From contig JANATG010000016.1 in NCBI GenBank assembly GCA_029449235.1, positions 372,001 to 436,000 of the forward strand: DNA of 64,000 bases, in the 5' to 3' direction. Made by a program: the position numbers and the translations under genes. Numbering within the stretch: the stretch's first letter is position 1; each line of letters starts with the position of its first letter. Positions 29,398 to 37,461 of this stretch are shown piece after piece. Source of the stretch: Linnemannia schmuckeri. Taxonomy: Eukaryota; Mortierellomycota; Mortierellomycetes; Mortierellales; Mortierellaceae. The notes under the pieces were generated by a model, which had not been told where the DNA came from, ran no database searches, and saw only the letters and a program-made list of their open reading frames with translations.

Positions 29398-31395
29398 TTA
29401 AAGCTCATCGTGCTCAGGCATGTCCTGGGTGGGAGTAGAGCCAGAACCATCGGCAGCGCCGTAGAACTTGGAGGTGATAGGGTTAACAATAGCCTCAAAC
29501 TCCTCCTTCTTCTCTTCCAACTCCTCCTTCGAGGCAGAGGTACCCTCGGACTCGAGCCAAGAGACGTTCTGGGCAATGGCGTCCAAGATGGCCTTCTTGT
29601 CCTCAGCATTAATCATGGAGCCCAACTGGGACTCGTCGCTAACCTGATTCTTGACAGAGTAGAGGTAATTCTCGAAAGCGTTCTTGGACTCGATGCGTTC
29701 CTTGACGACCCGATCCTCGTTGGCGAACTGCTCGGCCTCCTCGATCATGCGATCGATCTCCTCACCCGAAAGACGGCCCTTGTCGTCGATGATGGTAACG
29801 GTCTCGGTCTTGCCAGTGCCCTTGTCCGAGGCAGAGACACGCAAGATACCGTTGGCGTCGATCTCGAAGGTGACCTCGATCTGGGGGACACCACGAGGTG
29901 CGGGGGGGATGTTGGTCAACTCGAACTTGCCAAGCTGGTGGTTATCCTTGGTCATGGCACGCTCACCCTCAAAGACCTGGATCAAAACAGCCTGCTGGTT
30001 GTCGGCGGCGGTCGAGAAGATCTGGGACTTCTTGGTGGGAAGACCAGTATTACGGGCAATGAGTTTGGTCATGACACCTCCGGTGGTCTCGATTCCGAGA
30101 GTCAAGGGGTTGACATCCAAAAAAACAAGACCCGCGGTAGAGGGCTCGCCAGAGAGGATGCTAGCCTGGACAGCGGCACCATAGGCAACGGCCTCATCGG
30201 GGTTGATACCCTTCGAGGCCGTCTTGCCGCCAAAGTATTCCTCGATCAAAGAGATAACCTTGGGGATACGGGTCGAGCCACCGACGAGGACAATGTCGTG
30301 AATATCTTCCTTGGAGAGACCGGCATCCTTGAGAACCTGCTCGACGGGCTTGATGGTCTTCTTGAACAAATCCATGTTGAGCTCCTCGAATTTTGCGCGG
30401 GTTAAGGTCTCGGAGAAGTCGTTGCCGTTGTAGAAAGAGTCGATCTCAATGCGAGCAGACATTTGGGAAGAGAGGGTACGCTTGGCCTTCTCAGCCTCAC
30501 GCTTGAGCTTGCTCATGGCCTTGAGGTCCTGGGTGACGTCTTGGCCGGTGTTCTTCTTTTTGTAGAGCTTGACAAAGTGGTCGATTATACGCTGGTCAAA
30601 ATCCTCACCTCCTAAGTGAGTGTCACCGGAAGTGGCGAGGACCTCAAAGACACCGTCGTCGATGGAGAGGAGGGAGACATCGAAGGTACCACCGCCGAGA
30701 TCGTAGACGAGGACAGTACGTTCACCGTCCTTCTTGTTCAAACCGTAGGCGATGGCGGCAGCGCTTGGCTCGTTGACGATACGGAGAACGTTCAAACCGG
30801 CGATGGCGCCGGCATCCTTGGTGGCCTGGCGCTGGGCATCGTTGAAGTAGGCGGGAACGGTGACAACGGCGTGCGTGATCTTCTGGGAGAGGTAGGCTTC
30901 GGCGATCTCCTTCATCTTGCCGAGGATCATAGCGGATATCTCCTCGGGGGTGAATGTCTTTTCCTGGCCCTTGACCTCGACAGAAATGACGGGGGCACCG
31001 GACTTGGACTTGACCTTGAAGGGGAAGTGCTTGATATCGGCCTGAACATCCTTGTCGTCAAAACGACGACCGATGAGACGCTTGGCATCGAAGATGGTGT
31101 TGGCGGGGTTTGCGGCGTACTGGTTCTTGGCGGCATCTCCGACGAGACGCTCATCCTCGGTGAAGGCGACATAAGAAGGGGTAATACGGTGACCCTGGTC
31201 ATTGGCGATGATCTCGACACGACCGTTCTTGTAGACACCGACGCAAGAGTAGGTGGTTCCAAGATCGATACCAATGACGATGCTGGAGGCTATACTGGTA
31301 TTGTCAGCGTCGGCGGCCTTAACGGTAGTCAGGGCGAATAAGCAGACCAGAGCTAGAGTGACCAGAGCAAAAATGCTCTTGATGAACTTTGACAT
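29398..31395 (-). CDS. KAR2: Endoplasmic-reticulum HSP70 chaperone BiP/Kar2
   Basis: 665 residues, no introns. Residues 1-27 are a signal peptide (MSKFIKSIFALVTLALV...VKA). The protein ends HDEL, the ER retrieval signal. HSP70 hallmarks are intact: GIDLGTTYSCVGV (nucleotide binding), VYDLGGGTFDVSLL, IVNEPSAAAIAYGL and IVLVGGSTRIPKV, then the substrate-binding beta domain and helical lid. It folds and translocates proteins in the ER lumen, powers Sec-dependent import and senses unfolded proteins. The start at 31395 was chosen over the upstream in-frame Met (31563) because it begins the signal peptide; the extra 56 codons are promoter sequence. A full-length LINE now begins 219 bp upstream of the start, in divergent orientation. 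Confidence 0.97.
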   Translation of the reverse strand: MSKFIKSIFALVTLALVCLFALTTVKAADADNTSIASSIVIGIDLGTTYSCVGVYKNGRVEIIANDQGHRITPSYVAFTEDERLVGDAAKNQYAANPANTIFDAKRLIGRRFDDKDVQADIKHFPFKVKSKSGAPVISVEVKGQEKTFTPEEISAMILGKMKEIAEAYLSQKITHAVVTVPAYFNDAQRQATKDAGAIAGLNVLRIVNEPSAAAIAYGLNKKDGERTVLVYDLGGGTFDVSLLSIDDGVFEVLATSGDTHLGGEDFDQRIIDHFVKLYKKKNTGQDVTQDLKAMSKLKREAEKAKRTLSSQMSARIEIDSFYNGNDFSETLTRAKFEELNMDLFKKTIKPVEQVLKDAGLSKEDIHDIVLVGGSTRIPKVISLIEEYFGGKTASKGINPDEAVAYGAAVQASILSGEPSTAGLVFLDVNPLTLGIETTGGVMTKLIARNTGLPTKKSQIFSTAADNQQAVLIQVFEGERAMTKDNHQLGKFELTNIPPAPRGVPQIEVTFEIDANGILRVSASDKGTGKTETVTIIDDKGRLSGEEIDRMIEEAEQFANEDRVVKERIESKNAFENYLYSVKNQVSDESQLGSMINAEDKKAILDAIAQNVSWLESEGTSASKEELEEKKEEFEAIVNPITSKFYGAADGSGSTPTQDMPEHDEL

Positions 31396-31483
31396 ATAGG
31401 GATGAAAGGAAAGGGAAGAAGAGGGTGAGGAAGGAAGAAGGGAGAGGATGAGAGGGAAGGATGGAATAACGTTAAACGTGAAA

Positions 31484-31533
31484 GTTATATAAAAACATAA
31501 GAAAAGTACGAACAGATGTTCCCCTCTGATTGG
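31484..31533 (-). promoter_or_regulatory. BiP/KAR2 core promoter elements
   Basis: On the minus strand a TATATAAC motif (31484-31491) lies about 90 bp upstream of the start codon. Upstream are AGGGG (31521-31525; the stress-response element core known from yeast) and CCAAT (31529-31533) only 3 bp apart (CCAATCAGAGGGG). No CCAAT-N9-CCACG ER-stress element is visible. The promoter left between the gene and the LINE is about 218 bp. Confidence 0.45.
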
Positions 31534-31653
31534 TGAACTTTGTATTTTTTGTGTGACTTGCATGCCTTTCCTCCCACCAGTCTGCGCCCGCTGATACTCT
31601 TCTTACTTTCCCCGAGGCTTTTTTTTTCACCGTCGAGAGAAACCTTCATTCCC

Positions 31654-33276
31654 ATGACAGAATCGCGCCGTCCCCAAGAGGGGGACCCACCCACTCCCCC
31701 GCCTCCCTCCTATGCCTCTAAGGCTGCCAACACCAACAGCATTACCTCTCCTAAACTCATCTCGGTGTTCAACGATCCCACTGACGGTCACCTTGCCAAG
31801 ATTGCCCCCCAACACAAGGGTGCCCACGTGGAACTCGTCAACCCGAAGGCGATTGCGTACATGGCTCCCAGCACCACTCCCGTTGGAGACTTTCTAGATG
31901 CGGTATTCACAACCCACAAGACGCTTATTGAAGCTTCCAAGATTACTATGCCCATCATCAGCATCAACGCCTTCAATTGCCCCGACAAACAGCGACGAAT
32001 TGAGGTGGTCTACCATGAGCGCCTGGATGCCGCCACCCTCTCCACAAAGCCCATCACCTTCAAAGGCATCCCCCACCACCCTCTTTCATCCAACATGGAC
32101 TATATCATCACCAAACTCATATTTTCCAACTATCAGTTCCAGTCCCCTCAAGATACGGGCGACCTACTCTATCAAAGAGTGATCGACTTTATCCAGACCA
32201 AGAAGAAGATGGGCAAGGTTATCAAGATTGAGATCCCTACCTTTCCTTCTTCAAAGGCGATTTTTGCACCCACCCACCTATTTTATGTCTACGTTAAGGG
32301 CGTCTACACCCCTGAAGATGTCTCGATGGCGCGCACGCTTATGATCCCTCACCACCAGAAGGCACCGGTCAGGATTCAATGGGCGGGCAGTTCCCCCTTC
32401 TGTAACTATTGCAGACAGGACGGTCACATCCTCGACCGCTGCCCCAGCAGACTATCTTTGATCTGCTACAAGTGCAAGGCAGCAGGCCACATCACATATC
32501 AATGTAGTAGGTTCTCTGAAAGAGATAACAAGGCCAGCAAAGGTAAAGAGCCCGTGAGAGACCTTTCGGCTGACAAATCTTCTTCCTCTTCCAACCCTTC
32601 TGTTCCCCTTCCTCCTTCATCTTCTTCTCCTCAGAGTACTGCTCCCGAGGCAACTTCCCTGTCATCTGAGGACTCTGAAGTTGTCCCGGAGACTATTCCT
32701 TCATCCCCTGTCCCAAAGACTCCCTCTGGTATGGACGTTGACCAGGTCCCCACACCATCTTTTAACTTTACCCCTGAGATCACAACCTTAAAATTCACAC
32801 CAACTCCAACTGCCCCATCCCATTCAACCCCCTCGCCTCCCTCTTCCACGAATGAGGAGTTGCCACCTGTCACAGCCTCACAGGCTGCTGCGATTGCCGC
32901 TCTCGATGTCGACGTCGCCAGTGCACAGACACCAAATAAGCCCAATAAACGACAGGTTGACGAAATGTCCACCTCTTCGGCGCAGTCAGTCCGTTCGGCT
33001 CGTTCGGCCTTTTCTATAAGATCGACTCGATCAACTAAATCGCTGAAGGGTAGAAGAACCCATTCCGTTCATTCTAGAAAAAATCCTAACAGCGAGTATC
33101 CCGACGACCACTCATCCGTTTACACATCTTCTCCTACCCTTTCCCAAGTCTATGACGTTTCACCTCACTCCTCCCAAAATGGCTTGCTCACTTCGATGAA
33201 GAAGGTGGTATCTCAAGCATTGGGAACCTCACCCAAGAATACTGACAAGCGTCGCTCCCCCCGTACTCAACATTAA
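31654..33276 (+). CDS. LINE ORF1, gag-like zinc-knuckle protein
   Basis: 540 residues from the Met at 31654 (MTESRRPQEGDPPTPPP). An N-terminal Pro-rich segment is followed by a folded central region. Two CCHC zinc knuckles follow at about residues 252-285 (CNYCRQDGHILDRC and CYKCKAAGHITYQC). The tail of about 250 residues is Ser/Pro/Thr-rich and then basic (SVRSARSAFSIRSTRSTKS). It should bind the element's RNA to form the retrotransposition particle. Its stop codon overlaps the ORF2 start (TAATG), so ORF2 is probably made by termination-reinitiation. An upstream in-frame Met at 31540 lies outside the element and was rejected. Confidence 0.9.
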   Translation: MTESRRPQEGDPPTPPPPSYASKAANTNSITSPKLISVFNDPTDGHLAKIAPQHKGAHVELVNPKAIAYMAPSTTPVGDFLDAVFTTHKTLIEASKITMPIISINAFNCPDKQRRIEVVYHERLDAATLSTKPITFKGIPHHPLSSNMDYIITKLIFSNYQFQSPQDTGDLLYQRVIDFIQTKKKMGKVIKIEIPTFPSSKAIFAPTHLFYVYVKGVYTPEDVSMARTLMIPHHQKAPVRIQWAGSSPFCNYCRQDGHILDRCPSRLSLICYKCKAAGHITYQCSRFSERDNKASKGKEPVRDLSADKSSSSSNPSVPLPPSSSSPQSTAPEATSLSSEDSEVVPETIPSSPVPKTPSGMDVDQVPTPSFNFTPEITTLKFTPTPTAPSHSTPSPPSSTNEELPPVTASQAAAIAALDVDVASAQTPNKPNKRQVDEMSTSSAQSVRSARSAFSIRSTRSTKSLKGRRTHSVHSRKNPNSEYPDDHSSVYTSSPTLSQVYDVSPHSSQNGLLTSMKKVVSQALGTSPKNTDKRRSPRTQH

Positions 33277-36200
33277 TGCGGATAGCGACACTGAATGTGC
33301 GAGGCATGCGCAAGCAGCACCTCCAAAGGACTATTGGCCCCAACAACCAGTCAAACTTTTACACCTGGCTTCGACAAACTGACAACAGCATTCTGGCCCT
33401 GCAAGAACTGGGATTTGACTCTCCAGGACCGAACACCCACCAGCAACAAATACTTAACCAAATTTTCAATTGCAATGATGCAGTGTGGACAAGGCACTGT
33501 GCACTCCTCATTCGTGATCCCTCCTTCTCTATCACTTCTTCCTCCACCTCCCTTGATGGTAGAGTCATAACTGCCAGCATTAAGTCATCCTCCCTATCTT
33601 TTGAAGCCACCTTTTGTGTCATGTATGCGGACGCTAACCCTACTGACAGAAAACAGTTTTTCCTCGACTGCCTTTCACTTCCTTTCTTTCTCTCCCCTCC
33701 TCGACACGCTTTCCTTCTTGGTGATCTCAATTACCAGCACCATCACTCCAGACCACACCCAGAGTTCCAAGACTGGGTTAATTCTCATCTAGTAGACTGC
33801 ATCACGCCCCCCCCCCCCAATACTATTCCCAATACCACCTTTACCCACACCGGGAATAAAACCCGAACCACCATCGACTATATCTTTTCTTCCTTTTCTC
33901 TCCTCTCACAGGTCTCCAAACCAGAGCAACTTTGTTCTTCTCCTTTTTCAGACCATGATATGCTGATACTGAGACTGACTCCTAGCACTGTACCACAGAT
34001 GGGCCGGGGACTATGGCGTATGAATGCGCGATTGCTCGACAGCGCCGACTTCCGGGATGAACTAGATGGTTTTCTTTCGACCCTTGCTGATCCCCTCCCT
34101 CTCGAGAACCACCAACAACATTGGGACAGGATTAAGGACAACATCAAACGCTTCTGCATCAAAACCTCTATCTCCAAACGAAGGGATCGACAGTCTGCCA
34201 TTCAGGAACTCAACAACACACGCCAAACTCTCCTAGCTGACTTTGCCCGTGCCTCTGGAGCGACAAAGGCTACCCTGGCGCAGGAACTCGAGGCGCTGGA
34301 AATCTTTCTTCAGCATCAGACAACGGAGGAACTAGATACGTATGCATTACGATCGGGCACCACCTGGCGAGAGAAAGGCGAGGCCAGTACAAGATACTTT
34401 TTCAGAGCTATTGCCCAGCGATTCAAAAAGAGACTCGTCCCAGCCCTTCACAATCCCACAACAAACGACCTTACTACGACGGCGGAAGAACGACTACAAG
34501 TGGCATCTGATTTTTATTCTCATCTCTATACCCCCGATCAGTCAGATGAACACGCCACTCAGCTGCTTCTAGACTCCCTCCCTCCAACAGCTACACTCAC
34601 AGACATCGACAAAATTGGACTTACTTTGAGGATCAGCGACCAGGAGCTAGAGGAGGCGATAGGCATGGCCCCTCACTCCAAGACACCAGGTCGAGATGGA
34701 CTTCCTTTCGAGCTATACCGACATATCATCAACATCCCCTGGATTCGCATACTTCTCCTTGCGGTATTGAATGAGGCACTACTGGATTCGACCTTTCCTC
34801 TTTCCTGGCAGGAAACTGTTATGATCCTACTCTACAAAAAGGGAGACGCGTCTCGTCTCTCGAACTGGCGCCCCCTATCCCTTATCAACTCGGACGCTAA
34901 GATATTCACCAAGATTCTCACTCTCCGGATTCAACCATACATGAGGACTTTGACGGGTCCGTACCAGACGGGATTCACGGCCGGACGGCACATTGCAGAC
35001 AATGGACTGGTGCTCAACAACTTACGGGATTATTGCAGGGCAAGGAAGCTGAAACATGTCGGAATCCTTTTGGATCAGGAGAAAGCATGCGACAGAGTTC
35101 ATCCGACTTATCTGGAGGCGGTGCTGAAGCAGTTTGGTTTCCCTCACCCAATCGTCAGAAGCATCACAATGCTTTTCTTTTCCACAAGGATCTCCCTCAA
35201 CATTAACGGCTTTCTTTCAGACCCCTTCACACAATCCAGAGGTCTTCGACAAGGAGACCCCCTGTCACCACTTCTTTTCAACCTCGCCTTTGAGCCGCTT
35301 CTGGCATGCATCCAGTCATCTCCAGAGGTCCAGGGAATCACGATCCCAGCACGACAGCAATCGGTGAAGCACGGGGCTTATGCCGACGATTTACTGGCAC
35401 TAGTCTCCTCGGTGACGGAATGGGAGGCTCTCGATGACGCGCTTACCCTCTACGGTCGGGCCTCGAATGCCAAAGTCAACCTTAACAAAACCATTGCATT
35501 CCCTATGTCTCGCTCGGCCGACCCGCAACCCAAGGGTCATCTAATGGCCCTTGATATCCAATGGCATGACTCTACCTCCCAGGATGCGCTGACCTACTTG
35601 GGTTTCCCGATCTTCTTTGGCAGGGATCAGGAGAAGACATTCTGGGACAAGATCTACGCCAAAATCAAAGCAGGTCTCGACATACACTCTTCTCGCACCC
35701 TATCAGTCCTGGGCAGGGCCACCATTGTCAACGCCCTCATTCTATCACGCCTTTGGCACCTCGCGTGGGTGGTTCCTTTTCCCACTCAGTTCCTATCCAG
35801 AGTTCGACAGATTGTCACTGCGTTTGTCTGCAACTTCAAGCCAGCAGCTGCATGGAGTACTATCACCTCTCCACGTCACAAGGGCGGACTAGGTGTAATT
35901 GACCCTGCCACCCAGTTCCAGGTCTTCCAGCTCAAACATCTCCGTAATGCGGTTTCCTCCACGGCGTCCTGGGGAAAGGATATTGCTCTGGATATCATTC
36001 AATGGCGGACTAATTCGACGCATCGCCTCGCCTTTGTTGTTGCACCGGAAGATATCCCATACCGCTCTATGCTAGCCGGATTCCCCAGTCTCCAGCGTAT
36101 GGTGGTTGCAGCCACCAAACTGCCCTCCCTCAAGGCATCTATTACCAAAGCCAGTCCCCCAGATTCATCCACCTTTGCGGCTTCCCCAGTCGAATGGTGG

Positions 36201-37127
36201 TTTCCGTCCGCTGATAACACCGTACCCCCACTTAAAACTCGAATTGGTGATTTGTTCTTGTTGACCATGGACAAGAGCAACAAGTACCGAGTGACTAATA
36301 AGCCTGAGCTGACAAGCAAACTGAAGCAGGAACGGGAAAGTCTGGTCTCCCAACTCGTCCAATCAAAAATCAGGAGTATGTCGCAGGCCTACCTCACTGT
36401 GATACAGGACCCGCCGGCGGGACTGGTAGGCGACCGGATCCAACAACGAGTACTGTCCATAGTACTCTATGGAGCCGGCAAGAGCATTGTGACTTTTGGC
36501 GCTGCTACCACCAAACAACTACGGCACTTCCTATCCTCCTCCCCGCTACCAGGGACAAACCCGTCCCCCACTGTATCAACGTCCCGCTCTGAGGAAGGAT
36601 CTGCATCCCAATGGCGCAAGTTCTGGCGTGCAAAGATTCCTCACAGAGCCCGCACAATATGGTGGCGATACAAGCGAGACATTCTTCCATGTGGCACACT
36701 CCGTGCTCACCGCTGGAATCAAGACCCAAAGTGCGAAATGCGGGGATGTAGAGAGCAGAGAGCAGACAAGAATCACTACGTCTTTCAGTGCTCTGCCAAA
36801 TATCTGGCATGGCAGTCCACGCTGAAGGAATATACCGACAAGCCCCTCTGGTCGGACGAGGATTTACACTCGCTCCTCTCTTTCACGCCTCCTGAGTTCT
36901 CCATCAAACCCGAGTACAACATCTCCGCTCCTCAGCTCTTAGCATGTTGCCTGATTGGGGTCCACACAGCCAACATCACCCTCTTTTTGCATGATCAGAC
37001 CCAGTCTTGGGACGATATCTCCAAAAACATCACAAAAGAAATACACAAAACTATTGCACAAAATAATCATACTGTCTACGGACACAAGCCACTAATAAAA
37101 AGACTAAAAATCTTAAAAAAAAAATAA
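33276..37127 (+). CDS. LINE ORF2, APE-type endonuclease and reverse transcriptase
   Basis: 1283 residues. The N-terminal endonuclease/exonuclease/phosphatase fold shows LNVRG, LALQELG, LLGDLNYQH and SDHDML (residues 1 to about 235), which nicks the target DNA. The reverse transcriptase follows, with PGRDGLPFELY, LLDQEKACDRV, GLRQGDPLSPLLFNL and AYADDLLAL (YADD at 702-705). Near the C-terminus is the reverse-transcriptase zinc-binding region (WWRYKRDILPCG...CEMRGCREQ...HYVFQC). The frame runs to the 3' end of the element, where the stop TAA lies in the A-rich tail, so there is almost no 3' untranslated region. No frameshift is visible. Confidence 0.95.
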   Translation: MRIATLNVRGMRKQHLQRTIGPNNQSNFYTWLRQTDNSILALQELGFDSPGPNTHQQQILNQIFNCNDAVWTRHCALLIRDPSFSITSSSTSLDGRVITASIKSSSLSFEATFCVMYADANPTDRKQFFLDCLSLPFFLSPPRHAFLLGDLNYQHHHSRPHPEFQDWVNSHLVDCITPPPPNTIPNTTFTHTGNKTRTTIDYIFSSFSLLSQVSKPEQLCSSPFSDHDMLILRLTPSTVPQMGRGLWRMNARLLDSADFRDELDGFLSTLADPLPLENHQQHWDRIKDNIKRFCIKTSISKRRDRQSAIQELNNTRQTLLADFARASGATKATLAQELEALEIFLQHQTTEELDTYALRSGTTWREKGEASTRYFFRAIAQRFKKRLVPALHNPTTNDLTTTAEERLQVASDFYSHLYTPDQSDEHATQLLLDSLPPTATLTDIDKIGLTLRISDQELEEAIGMAPHSKTPGRDGLPFELYRHIINIPWIRILLLAVLNEALLDSTFPLSWQETVMILLYKKGDASRLSNWRPLSLINSDAKIFTKILTLRIQPYMRTLTGPYQTGFTAGRHIADNGLVLNNLRDYCRARKLKHVGILLDQEKACDRVHPTYLEAVLKQFGFPHPIVRSITMLFFSTRISLNINGFLSDPFTQSRGLRQGDPLSPLLFNLAFEPLLACIQSSPEVQGITIPARQQSVKHGAYADDLLALVSSVTEWEALDDALTLYGRASNAKVNLNKTIAFPMSRSADPQPKGHLMALDIQWHDSTSQDALTYLGFPIFFGRDQEKTFWDKIYAKIKAGLDIHSSRTLSVLGRATIVNALILSRLWHLAWVVPFPTQFLSRVRQIVTAFVCNFKPAAAWSTITSPRHKGGLGVIDPATQFQVFQLKHLRNAVSSTASWGKDIALDIIQWRTNSTHRLAFVVAPEDIPYRSMLAGFPSLQRMVVAATKLPSLKASITKASPPDSSTFAASPVEWWFPSADNTVPPLKTRIGDLFLLTMDKSNKYRVTNKPELTSKLKQERESLVSQLVQSKIRSMSQAYLTVIQDPPAGLVGDRIQQRVLSIVLYGAGKSIVTFGAATTKQLRHFLSSSPLPGTNPSPTVSTSRSEEGSASQWRKFWRAKIPHRARTIWWRYKRDILPCGTLRAHRWNQDPKCEMRGCREQRADKNHYVFQCSAKYLAWQSTLKEYTDKPLWSDEDLHSLLSFTPPEFSIKPEYNISAPQLLACCLIGVHTANITLFLHDQTQSWDDISKNITKEIHKTIAQNNHTVYGHKPLIKRLKILKKK

Positions 37128-37140
37128 TCTTACTTTCCCC

Positions 37141-37461
37141 TTTTTCTACGCACGTTCATAACCCATGGCATTTTGAACATCAGCTCAAAACAGGTACTAA
37201 TATATGTATCAGCATTGGTGCCTGGTGAATAAAGGACGACTTGGTGAATACCCACGTAACCTCTTTTTGACCAATATTCTCTTTCGCTCATATTCTTTCG
37301 CATCTGAGAATGCATGTACTTGTGCGCATTGACCTGAACGATTTCTTCTTTTGCGGTCCAACAAAAAGTCAGCCTCTGCAGAACAAACTTCACTAGCCCC
37401 AAGCATCTCATACTAGATGATAAGAATATGGACTTCTTGTTTAATAGTATATTTTTTTCTT
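37141..37461. other. Displaced upstream flank of the BiP gene, no gene seen
   Basis: Before the LINE inserted, this sequence lay directly next to the 218-bp BiP promoter. I find no ORF of note. Distal BiP regulatory elements, if any, would now be here, more than 5.7 kb from the gene. Confidence 0.4.

Larger units (their letters stand above)
31614..37127 (+). mobile_element. Full-length two-ORF LINE retrotransposon with 13-bp target duplication
   Basis: Direct repeats TCTTACTTTCCCC flank it (31601-31613 and 37128-37140). It has a short 5' leader, ORF1 (gag-like), ORF2 (endonuclease/reverse transcriptase) and a short A-rich tail. Both ORFs are open, and the duplication is perfect, so the insertion is young and possibly competent. 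A diverged 5'-truncated relative lies at 8827-9907. It inserted head-to-head with the BiP gene. Confidence 0.93.

Noticed and set aside
29389..30405. 338-codon plus-strand ORF
   Set aside because: Antisense shadow of the BiP coding sequence caused by strong codon bias; composition is Gly/Leu/Asp-rich with no domain.
31540..31653. Upstream in-frame extension of LINE ORF1
   Set aside because: Starts outside the element, before the target duplication (31601-31613), so it belongs to the BiP upstream region.
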